Shown here piece by piece: positions 51,395 through 58,564 of a DNA stretch of 64,000 bases. Under the pieces are notes generated by a model that worked only from the letters and a program-made list of their open reading frames with translations, did not search any database and was not told where the DNA came from. Origin of the DNA: Chloroflexota bacterium (GTDB taxonomy: Bacteria > Chloroflexota > Dehalococcoidia > CAUJGQ01). The position numbers and the translations under genes were made by a program. Within the stretch, counting starts at the first letter, position 1, and the number at the start of each line of letters is the position of its first letter. The DNA lies in the NCBI GenBank assembly GCA_963170165.1, contig CAUJGQ010000138.1:1-64000 (forward strand), given 5' to 3'.

Positions 51395-53245
51395 ATGCCA
51401 CGGTATGAACTGGAGCAGTTTGCGGCGATCCGCAACTACACCGATATCACCTTTAGCCCGGATGGCGCGCACGTCGCATACGTCACCAACGCTTCCGGCC
51501 AGTTCAATGTCTGGCGCCAGCCGGCGGACCTGGCCCCGAACGGCCAGCCACTGATGCCGCGCCAGCTCACCGCGCTGGTGGAGAGCGCCGCCCGCCGCGC
51601 CGTGTGGAGCCCGGACGGCCGCCGCATCCTCACCCTGGCCGACCGCCACGGCACCGAGAACTACCAGCTCTACGAAATCCCGGCCGAACGCGGCTGGCTG
51701 TATCCGCTGACTGACGACCCCGAGTCGCGCTTCGAGCTGGGCGACACCCCCTTCAGCCCGGACGGCCGCCGGATCGCCTACACCTCCAACGAGCGCAGCC
51801 GCACCGACTTCGATGTGCTGGTGCGCGACCTGGAGACAGGCGCCACTCGCCGCTACACCGATGGCGGCTACTTCTCGGCGGAGTCGTGGTCACCGGACGG
51901 GCGCTGCCTGCTGGCGATGCGGCTCAATAGCAACACCGACCAGGACCTGTTCCTGATCGACGTGGAAAGCGGTGAGCAGCGCCACCTGACGCCGCACGAG
52001 GGTGAGGTCAAGTTCTTCCCCGGTCCGTGGGCAGCGGATGGCAGCGGCTTCTATCTCACCTCTGATCGCGGGCGGGAATTCACCGGGCTGGCGTTCTGCC
52101 GGGTAGACACCGGCGAGATCGCGTGGGTGGAGACACCGGAGTGGGATGTCGCCAATGCGGATGTCTCGCGCGACGGCCGCTATCTCGCCTGGGTGGTGAA
52201 CGAGGACGGCTACAGCCGGCTGCACGTGCGCGACCTGAGCACCGGTGTGACACAGAGCTTTCCGGCATTGCCCCGTGGCGTGATCGCCATGATGCGCTTT
52301 AGCCCGGCACGGGCGGAGATCGCGCTGCTGATCAGCCGGCCCGTCGCCCCGGCCACGCTCCACATCCTGGACATCACCACGGGGGCCGCACGGCGGCTAA
52401 CACAGGGGGCATTGGGCGGCATCCCCGAAGCCGAGATGGTGGAGCCGGAGGTCGTGCGCTACCCCAGTCACGACGGCCGCGCGATTCCCGCCTACCTGTA
52501 CCGGCCACAGGGCATCGGCGCGGGAGAGCGGGTGCCGGTGGTACTGAGCGTTCACGGCGGCCCCGAGGCGCAGGAGCTACCCACCTACGCCTACACCGGC
52601 TTCTATCAGTTCTTACTCAACCACGGTATCGGCATCCTCGCCCCCAACATCCGCGGCTCCACCGGCTACGGCGGCACCTATCAGAAGCTGATCCACCGCG
52701 ACTGGGGCGGCGCAGAGTTGGGAGATCTGGAGCACGCCGTCCGCTATCTCAAGGCGCTGGACTGGGTGGACGGCACACGGCTGGGGGTGTTCGGCGGCTC
52801 CTTCGGCGGCTTCGCTACCCTGTCGTGCGTCTCCCGGCTGCCGGAGCACTGGGCGGCCGCCGTCGATATCGTCGGCCCCTCCAACCTCGTCACCTTCACC
52901 CGCTCGGTGCCTCCCTCCTGGAAGCGGTTCATGCAGAAGTGGGTGGGCGACCCGGATGAGGACACCGACGAGCTGATGGCGCGTAGCCCGATCCGGTATG
53001 TGGACCAGGTGCGGGCGCCGCTGCTGGTGATCCAGGGCGCCAACGACCCGCGCGTGGTCAAGCCGGAGTCCGACCAGATGGTCGAGCGGCTGCGTGCCAA
53101 CGGCGCCACGGTGGACTACCTCGTGTTCGATGACGAGGGCCACGGATTCACCAAGGTGGCCAACTCGCTCAGAGCCTTCAAGGCAACCGGAGCTTGGTTC
53201 CTGCGCCATCTGTGCGGCGAGGAAACAACGCCATCTGGGATATGA
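51395..53245 (+). CDS. S9-family (prolyl oligopeptidase/acylaminoacyl) peptidase
   Basis: 616 residues; AGGAG is six bases before the ATG, and TATACT (51359-51364) is a likely -10. The N-terminal ~370 residues form a WD40/TolB-like propeller with repeats FSPDGAHVAYVTNASGQ, WSPDGRRILTL, FSPDGRRIAYTSNERS and WSPDGRCLLAMRL. The alpha/beta hydrolase domain follows: VVLSVHGGPEAQE, NIRGSTGYGGTYQKL, nucleophile GVFGGSFGGFATLS, acid in VIQGANDPRVVKPES and histidine in FDDEGHGFTKVAN. No signal peptide, so cytosolic. It should cleave short peptides or acyl-amino acids. Confidence 0.94.
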   Translation: MPRYELEQFAAIRNYTDITFSPDGAHVAYVTNASGQFNVWRQPADLAPNGQPLMPRQLTALVESAARRAVWSPDGRRILTLADRHGTENYQLYEIPAERGWLYPLTDDPESRFELGDTPFSPDGRRIAYTSNERSRTDFDVLVRDLETGATRRYTDGGYFSAESWSPDGRCLLAMRLNSNTDQDLFLIDVESGEQRHLTPHEGEVKFFPGPWAADGSGFYLTSDRGREFTGLAFCRVDTGEIAWVETPEWDVANADVSRDGRYLAWVVNEDGYSRLHVRDLSTGVTQSFPALPRGVIAMMRFSPARAEIALLISRPVAPATLHILDITTGAARRLTQGALGGIPEAEMVEPEVVRYPSHDGRAIPAYLYRPQGIGAGERVPVVLSVHGGPEAQELPTYAYTGFYQFLLNHGIGILAPNIRGSTGYGGTYQKLIHRDWGGAELGDLEHAVRYLKALDWVDGTRLGVFGGSFGGFATLSCVSRLPEHWAAAVDIVGPSNLVTFTRSVPPSWKRFMQKWVGDPDEDTDELMARSPIRYVDQVRAPLLVIQGANDPRVVKPESDQMVERLRANGATVDYLVFDDEGHGFTKVANSLRAFKATGAWFLRHLCGEETTPSGI

Positions 53246-53392
53246 TGCATCGCCAGCACCAGAGCACGGGGGCAACGGCACCGCTTCGTCCTGCTGGCCT
53301 GCTCGTGCTCACGAAAACCCAGCAGATGCTGGCGGCGCTCAATCTACGGCAAACCGGATGGGCGCGGGACGGGCAAGGGGTCCGGTTCCCCG

Positions 53393-53695
53393 TCAGCGCC
53401 CTGGACCACGGGGACGGCCGCCGCGCTGGACGATCTGTTGCTGTTCGGGCGTGAGCCCCCAATACCAGGAGGGCCACACCTGGAAGCTGGGGGAAGGTGT
53501 TGAGTTGGCGTAGCCGGAGACGTCGCTGTTGAGCACGGCCTCAACGGTGCTGCTGTCCGCCATCAGGCCGGCGCGCACCAGGCGGCGCAGTGCCAGCCCC
53601 TCCTGCTCCGGCAACTCATCGGCGAACGCGAAGACCTTGGTAAGAAACGCTACGATCTCGGCGGGCGGCTCAACACCGTGCTGCTCAGCCATCAC
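53393..53695 (-). CDS. Small hypothetical protein
   Basis: 100 residues from a GTG immediately before an ATG, with GGAGGGG upstream. The N-terminal half is a charged helix (EIVAFLTKVFAFADELPEQE, LALRRLVRAGLMADSSTVEAV). The C-terminal half is quite different: Ser/Pro/Trp/Gln-rich (NSTPSPSFQVWPSWYWGL, QQQIVQRGGRPRG). This leader-then-variable-core look is reminiscent of peptide precursors, but no modification enzyme is adjacent. It lies 12 bases downstream of tyrS on the same strand, so it may be co-transcribed. Confidence 0.6.
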   Translation of the reverse strand: MMAEQHGVEPPAEIVAFLTKVFAFADELPEQEGLALRRLVRAGLMADSSTVEAVLNSDVSGYANSTPSPSFQVWPSWYWGLTPEQQQIVQRGGRPRGPGR

Positions 53696-53707
53696 CCATC
53701 CCCTCCA

Positions 53708-54937
53708 CTACGGTTGCGGCACGATCCGATGAAAACGCTTGCCCATGCGCAGCATCACACCGCCGTCCTCCAAATTGGCCTCCGTCACGATGTAGCGCTC
53801 ATCGGTGACACGCTCAGAACCAATCGTCACCCCCTGCTGTATGCGGGGGCGTGCCTCACGCTTGGACTTGACGAACCCAGCGGTTACCAGCAGATCCGTC
53901 AGCGGAATGCCGGCGGCCAGTTGCGCCGCGGGCACGCTGGTGGTGGGCACGGCCTCTGCCGGCGCTGCCTCGCCGCGGAACAGCGCCCGCGAGGTGGATT
54001 CCGCCTGCTGCGCCGCCTCTGCGCCGTGCAACAGCTTCGTCACTTCGAAGGCAAGCACTTCCTTGGCCCGGCGCAGCGCTGCCCCCTCCAGCTTGCCCAA
54101 CGTCCGCACCTCCTCCATCGGCAGAAAGGTGTAGATGGCAAGGTAGCGCTCGACGTCGGCGTCCTCGGTGTTCAGCCAAAATTGGTAGAACTCGTAGGGC
54201 GAGGTGCGGTTGGAGTCCAGGTAAACGGCGTTGCCCTCGGACTTGCTCACCTTGCGCCCCGACGATGCCGTCACCAGCGGCGCGACCAGTCCGAATGCTC
54301 GCCCGCCTTCGACCCGGCGGATGAGATCTGCCCCGCCGAGGATGTTGGCCCACTGATCCTGGCCACCCACCTGCAGCGTGCAGCCGTACCGCCGGTACAG
54401 CTCCAGGTAGTCGTATGACTGGAGCAGGATGTAACTGAACTCCAGGTAGGACAGGTTGTGCTGGGCATCGAGCCGGCGGCGCACGAACTCCATGTTGACC
54501 ATCTGGTTGATGGAGAAGTAGCGGCCAGTATCACGCAGGAAGTCCAGGAATTTGAGCCCGCGCAGCCAGTCGCCGTTGTTGACGATCCGCGCCCGGCCGT
54601 CGCCGAAGTCTAGGTAGCGGGCGAGCTGTTGCTGCTGCGCCGCCACGTTGGCGTCAATCGTCTCCACCGTCATCAGCGGGCGGGATGCGTCGCGGTCGGA
54701 GGGGTCGCCGACCATGCCAGTGCCACCGCCGAACAGGGCGATGGGCCGGTGGCCGCAGCGCTGCATGTTGGCCAGCATCATGATCGTGACGAGATTGCCA
54801 TGGGTCAGGCTGGAGTCGGTCGGGTCGTAGCCGCAATAGACCGTGACCTGTGACTCGTCGAAGGCGCGGCGTAGCGCCTCCTCATCCGAGACCTGGTACA
54901 CGAATCCGCGTTCCCGCAAGACGTCCAGCGCGTTCAC
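53708..54937 (-). CDS. tyrS: Tyrosyl-tRNA synthetase
   Basis: 409 residues from a GTG with AAGGGAG upstream. Class I synthetase: the HIGH-type motif is seen in YCGYDPTDSSLTHGNLVTIM (HGN), tyrosine pocket YSLEFSY-like YLEFSYILLQSYDYLELY, and the KMSKS motif is KVSKS in GRKVSKSEGNAVYL. A C-terminal S4 RNA-binding domain (about 345-405) has IPLTDLLVTAGFVKSKREAR and GVTIGSERVTDERY. Complete. No T-box is found upstream, unlike at ilvB. Confidence 0.95.
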   Translation of the reverse strand: MNALDVLRERGFVYQVSDEEALRRAFDESQVTVYCGYDPTDSSLTHGNLVTIMMLANMQRCGHRPIALFGGGTGMVGDPSDRDASRPLMTVETIDANVAAQQQQLARYLDFGDGRARIVNNGDWLRGLKFLDFLRDTGRYFSINQMVNMEFVRRRLDAQHNLSYLEFSYILLQSYDYLELYRRYGCTLQVGGQDQWANILGGADLIRRVEGGRAFGLVAPLVTASSGRKVSKSEGNAVYLDSNRTSPYEFYQFWLNTEDADVERYLAIYTFLPMEEVRTLGKLEGAALRRAKEVLAFEVTKLLHGAEAAQQAESTSRALFRGEAAPAEAVPTTSVPAAQLAAGIPLTDLLVTAGFVKSKREARPRIQQGVTIGSERVTDERYIVTEANLEDGGVMLRMGKRFHRIVPQP

Positions 54938-55062
54938 CCGGGACTCCCTTCGACAGGCTTACAGGAAGCCTGTTCGATTGTGCCACATGCGCAGCGGGCT
55001 TGCAGGGGTACGACATGACCAACGACGATCAATGAATCGCTTGTCGAGGAGTGGAGCGTAAC

Positions 55063-55194
55063 ATGACGTTCCGGTGTGTACGCGCTACTAAAGCGAGCGA
55101 AGACCTAGGGGAGATCATGCGAGATGTCGTAGCCCGTGACGAGACCGTCTTCATCCAGCGCGGGGCGGACCGCTTCACGCTGCCAGCGGCCTGA
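55063..55194 (+). CDS. Short Phd/YefM-like antitoxin, possibly truncated
   Basis: 43 residues from an ATG with GGAG six bases upstream. The sequence FRCVRATKASEDLGEIMRDV then ARDETVFIQRGADRFTLPAA has the Phd/YefM (prevent-host-death) N-terminal pattern: two strands around a helix and a VFIQRxGxRFTL strand. Complete Phd antitoxins are about 70-90 residues, so the toxin-binding tail is missing. Immediately downstream, another frame (RVVVSILLDASLMSLLL, from ~55220) resembles the start of a PIN toxin but is cut short by the next gene. A decayed toxin-antitoxin pair is the likely explanation. Confidence 0.5.
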   Translation: MTFRCVRATKASEDLGEIMRDVVARDETVFIQRGADRFTLPAA

Positions 55195-55259
55195 CCGTCA
55201 CGTAGATGACCGTTCGCAGCGTATCCGCGTGGTTGTTTCGATTCTCCTTGATGCCAGCC

Positions 55260-56264
55260 TCATGAGTTTGCTCCTCGTGCCCGGCGCGCGAACTCGGCCG
55301 CGGCGCGGATCGCCTCGGCCATGCTCAGCCAGCGGGCGGTTCCCTGGCCGGCGATATCGAAGGCGGTGCCGTGATCGACGGAGGAGCGCACAAACGGCAG
55401 CCCCGTGGTGATCGCGATCGTCCGGTCGAAGTCCAGCGTCTTGGCGGCAATGTGACCCTGGTCGTGGAACAGCGACATCACGGCGCTGGCGCCGCCGTTC
55501 TTCGCCATGTGAAAGACCGCATCCGCCGGGTGCGGGCCGGTGACGTGAATGCCGCGCGCCCGCGCCGCCGCCGCTGCCGGAGCGAGGATGCGGATTTCCT
55601 CATCGCCGAACATCCCTGCTTCGCCGCCGTGCGGGTTGAGCGCCGCCAGGGCGATGTGCGGGCGGACAAAACCGAACCGTTCCAGCTGCTCATGCGCGTG
55701 GCGCAGCGCCGCCATCAACCCTTCCACCGTCAGGTCATCGATAGCGCGGCGCAGTGACAGATGGCGGGTGGCGAAGAAGATGCGCAGCCCGTCCAGCACG
55801 AACATCGTCGTCGCCTCCGGGCTGCCGGTCAGGGCGGCGAAGGCGCCGGTGTGGTCCAGGTGGGGGACACCGCCAAGCTTTAGCGCCTCTTTGTTGATCG
55901 GCGCGGTGGCGATGGCGTCCACCGCGCCGGCCTGGGCCAGCTCGGTCGCCCGCGCGATGTAGTCAAACGCCGCCCGCCCTGCCGCCCCCTGGACTCTGCC
56001 GATCTCCAGGTCAGCGGGCACGTTGTCCAGGTCGAGCACATCGATGATGCCCGGAGCGAAACGGCCCTGCTCCGGGTGCTGGACGGCGTGGAGGATGGCC
56101 GTGACGCCCATGCGCTCCGCCGCCCGCTCCACTGCGCCGAGATCGCCCACCACCAGCGGCCGGGCCACGGTGTGCAGTTCGCCCAGCCCCACCGCCGCCG
56201 CCACGATCTCCGGCCCAACACCGGCGGGATCGCCCATCGTCACCGCAATCACAGGCCGGTCCAT
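55260..56264 (-). CDS. pdxA2: PdxA-family dehydrogenase, probably PdxA2 (D-threonate pathway)
   Basis: 334 residues; GGAGGGG precedes the ATG. PdxA fold marks: VTMGDPAGVGPEIVAAAV, ATAPINKEALKLGGVPHLDHT (metal His), ALNPHGGEAGMFGDEE, LFHDQGHIAAKTLDF (second and third His) and TTGLPFVRSSVDHGTAFDIAG, the last cut to LPFVRSSVDHGTAFDIAG. Classical PdxA makes pyridoxine; the PdxA2 branch oxidises 4-phospho-D-threonate and decarboxylates it to dihydroxyacetone phosphate. Linkage to a DUF1537 kinase gene 48 bases upstream favours PdxA2. Confidence 0.85.
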   Translation of the reverse strand: MDRPVIAVTMGDPAGVGPEIVAAAVGLGELHTVARPLVVGDLGAVERAAERMGVTAILHAVQHPEQGRFAPGIIDVLDLDNVPADLEIGRVQGAAGRAAFDYIARATELAQAGAVDAIATAPINKEALKLGGVPHLDHTGAFAALTGSPEATTMFVLDGLRIFFATRHLSLRRAIDDLTVEGLMAALRHAHEQLERFGFVRPHIALAALNPHGGEAGMFGDEEIRILAPAAAAARARGIHVTGPHPADAVFHMAKNGGASAVMSLFHDQGHIAAKTLDFDRTIAITTGLPFVRSSVDHGTAFDIAGQGTARWLSMAEAIRAAAEFARRARGANS

Positions 56265-56312
56265 CGCGTCCCCTCCGTGGCTACCGCCGCTTCCATGCTA
56301 CGCCAGCTTCTG

Positions 56313-57518
56313 TCACGGTGCGGCACCGTCAACGCCCAGCGCCCGCAGGCAGCGCGACGCCGCATCTTCGCCACCGACCAATCCACCCTTGGTCACCACC
56401 GCCAGCCCGGCATGGCTGCCGCTGGTTGCGACGGAACGCGCCGCCAGTGGTAGCACGCTCCCCAGCACGGTCAGCCGCGACACCCCCAGCGCATCCAGGA
56501 CCGTCCGCGCCGTGTGGCCGCCGGTGAGGTACAGCCCGCCTGCACGGGCCTGGCGGAGCGCTACTACCGCGGCGCGAGCGAGAGCCTGCGCGGCCTCCTG
56601 CTCGGCGCACGGAGCGAAGGCGGGAAGCAGCGCTGCGACCCGCCGCTCCCGGGACAGTACTCCAGCGACGGCACGCGCATCGAGCACGGGGCGGCCACGC
56701 ACCGGCACGAGCGAAAGCAGTCCCGCCTGTTCGGCGTGTGCCACCTGCCGTCGGGTAAGCGGTGTGCGACTGCCGAACACCGCGAGCACCGGCGCCTGGA
56801 CGGCGGGCAGCGTAGGAGGTTCACCCCGCCTCTCCGGCAGCAGGCCGCGTGCCCCAGCCAGCGCCAACGTCAGCGGTCCCGGATCGCACGGTAGCACTGG
56901 CAGATCCGCCGTCCCGGCCGCCAGTACCCTGAGATCATCATCGCGTTCCGCGTCGCAGATGATCACGCGTACACCAGCCGCGACGAGCGAAGACAGGGCA
57001 GACGAGGTGGCGACTGGTCCGCGCCGCACCGTCGCCAGGTCCAAACGACCGAGCGCCACCCCCTGGCCCATCGCCGCCATCACGTCTACATCGGGCTGTC
57101 GGTGCACGTACAGCCGCCCGTCTCGCACCGTCCGGCCCAGGGCGGGAAAGGCGGGCGATACCAACGCAATGGCGCCGGGCGGCGCGGCCTCTAGCGCCGC
57201 CGCGATCTCGGCGCGCACATGGCCGCGCAGGGTCGAGTCGAGGCGCTTGGCCACCAGGCCCGCGCCGGTGGTGAATGCCCCGCTTACCGCCTCATGTATG
57301 CACAGCGGGTCCGGCGCCGGCCGGTCGCGCGTGCCGAGATCGATAGCGAGCACATCAGGCGCTGGTGCTGGCCCGCGGGCCGCGGCCGCCCCTAGCCCAA
57401 GCGCCACCCCACACGCCGCACCGCGATCCGCGAACATGGCGGCAGTGCCGGCCGCGCCAGTGAGATCATCGGCCAGCACGACCACGCGGGGCTTGGTAGC
57501 CGCACATACCGAGGTCAT
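56313..57518 (-). CDS. Four-carbon acid sugar kinase (DUF1537), D-threonate kinase-like
   Basis: 401 residues. N-terminal substrate domain starts VVVLADDLTGAAGTAAMFAD, the hallmark DDLTGA motif, with AKRLDSTLRGHVRAEIAAAL and VSPAFPALGRTVRDGRLYV. C-terminal nucleotide-binding domain has GLYLTGGHTARTVLDALG, VLGSVLPL and VVTKGGLVGGEDA. These kinases phosphorylate four-carbon acids such as D-threonate, D-erythronate or 3-oxo-tetronate. The start codon overlaps the stop of the prephenate-dehydratase-like gene (ATGA). With pdxA2 it forms a D-threonate-type catabolic pair. Confidence 0.88.
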   Translation of the reverse strand: MTSVCAATKPRVVVLADDLTGAAGTAAMFADRGAACGVALGLGAAAARGPAPAPDVLAIDLGTRDRPAPDPLCIHEAVSGAFTTGAGLVAKRLDSTLRGHVRAEIAAALEAAPPGAIALVSPAFPALGRTVRDGRLYVHRQPDVDVMAAMGQGVALGRLDLATVRRGPVATSSALSSLVAAGVRVIICDAERDDDLRVLAAGTADLPVLPCDPGPLTLALAGARGLLPERRGEPPTLPAVQAPVLAVFGSRTPLTRRQVAHAEQAGLLSLVPVRGRPVLDARAVAGVLSRERRVAALLPAFAPCAEQEAAQALARAAVVALRQARAGGLYLTGGHTARTVLDALGVSRLTVLGSVLPLAARSVATSGSHAGLAVVTKGGLVGGEDAASRCLRALGVDGAAP

Positions 57519-58072
57519 GGCCGGCCCAACACCAGCCAGCGGGTCCAGTTTGCGGCGTCATCCTCGATGTTCTCTGCCAGCACGGCCAGGCCATACCGCT
57601 CGGCAGCGATGGCGGTACAAACCGCGGCGGTATCGGGGCGGCCCTCCTCGGCGACAGCGCGGGCAGCAGCGGCGGTGCTCGGTGTTTGGGCGTGGGGCAC
57701 GCCGGGCAGCAGCCGGGTGAGAGCGGCGGCGCAATCAGCCAGCGCTTTCGGGTTAGAGCGCACGAGGCACACCCCCTCCAGGGTAGCGCCCAGCGGCGCG
57801 GCCAGCTGGTAATGGCAGGGCCGCTGGATGGTATCGAGCAGGTGCAGGCCGGATTGGGCCGCCGCCTGTGACTCCGCCGCGATCTCCCCGCCGAGCGAGG
57901 TGGCCACCGCCACCACGGCCACATCGACATCGCCGCGCGCCGCCGCCGCCACCGCTTCCGCGCCGGTGGGGAAGGTGACGAACTCTGGTGACCGCCAGCC
58001 AAGCCGTTCTGCCGCCATCGCCCCGGTCTCATGCGTGAAGGTGCCCTCCGGACCCAGTAGCCCTACCCGCAT
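57515..58072 (-). CDS. Prephenate-dehydratase-like domain protein, no ACT domain
   Basis: 185 residues from the ATG at 58072 with AGGAGG eight bases upstream; the frame extends to 58456 without a site. It matches the catalytic part of prephenate dehydratase: VGLLGPEGTFTHETGAMAAE, GDVDVAVVAVATSLGGEI, HYQLAAPLGATLEGVCLVRS, and AENIEDDAANWTRWLVLG, where the usual TRF motif is TRW. The regulatory ACT domain is absent, so the chain is about 90 residues shorter than PheA. The position at the head of a D-threonate-like operon is unusual. It may be a true PheA or a repurposed periplasmic-fold domain. Confidence 0.75.
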   Translation of the reverse strand: MRVGLLGPEGTFTHETGAMAAERLGWRSPEFVTFPTGAEAVAAAARGDVDVAVVAVATSLGGEIAAESQAAAQSGLHLLDTIQRPCHYQLAAPLGATLEGVCLVRSNPKALADCAAALTRLLPGVPHAQTPSTAAAARAVAEEGRPDTAAVCTAIAAERYGLAVLAENIEDDAANWTRWLVLGRP

Positions 58073-58120
58073 GGCGCGCTCCTCCTGCGACTCCGGTAGT
58101 GTAGGACGGGGAGCATCGCC

Positions 58121-58471
58121 ATGACCATGCACAACCCGGAACCAGGGGAGCGCGAGCTGCGGGGGCTGCTCGGCGTGCTGCGCGGGCTGCGGGCTTTGGC
58201 CGAGGGACGGCTGTCCGGGCTCGAGATCGCGCCGGAAGAGTACCTCGCCGATATCTACTGCATCCAGCGGGTGGCCAACCTGCTGGCGATGGAGCTGTCC
58301 GCGTTGGGGCGGACACTGCGCCGCCAGGGCATGGAGGACGGCGCAGCTGAGGTCCACCGCGTTGAGGCGATCCTTGCCGAGGCCTTCGCCCGGGCTGGGC
58401 TGCGCCTGGATGACTGCATGCTCGTGCTGGCTGACTCCGCCGTCCGTCCCATGCATCAGCGAGAGCGGTAG
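58121..58471 (+). CDS. Small helical hypothetical protein
   Basis: 116 residues; GGGGAG precedes the ATG. Almost entirely helix (ERELRGLLGVLRGLRALAEG, IQRVANLLAMELSALGRTLR, EVHRVEAILAEAFARAGL). No recognised family, no signal peptide. It lies 48 bases from the divergent dehydratase gene and 93 bases before the sensor kinase, and might be an accessory of the kinase. Confidence 0.6.
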   Translation: MTMHNPEPGERELRGLLGVLRGLRALAEGRLSGLEIAPEEYLADIYCIQRVANLLAMELSALGRTLRRQGMEDGAAEVHRVEAILAEAFARAGLRLDDCMLVLADSAVRPMHQRER

Positions 58472-58526
58472 GCAGCGCCAGGCTTGCAGCGGACGACCGC
58501 GGCAACGAAGCGATGCAATGGGCCCG

Positions 58527-58535
58527 TGCTAGAAT
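58527..58535 (+). promoter_or_regulatory. Extended -10 element ahead of the sensor kinase
   Basis: TGCTAGAAT contains TG-N-TAGAAT; the spacing to the proposed GTG at 58565 is 29 bases. No clear -35 is visible, as is usual for extended -10 promoters. Similar elements precede several other genes in the window. Confidence 0.5.
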
Positions 58536-58564
58536 CGGGGCACAGTCCACCGCAGGCCGGCCGC

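Noticed and set aside
54938-55062. T-box upstream of tyrS
   Set aside because: The gap is short and contains none of the conserved T-box elements.
58073-58456. N-terminal 128-residue extension of the prephenate-dehydratase-like protein
   Set aside because: It is antisense to the small helical gene at 58121-58471 and has no domain; AGGAGG lies just before the ATG at 58072.
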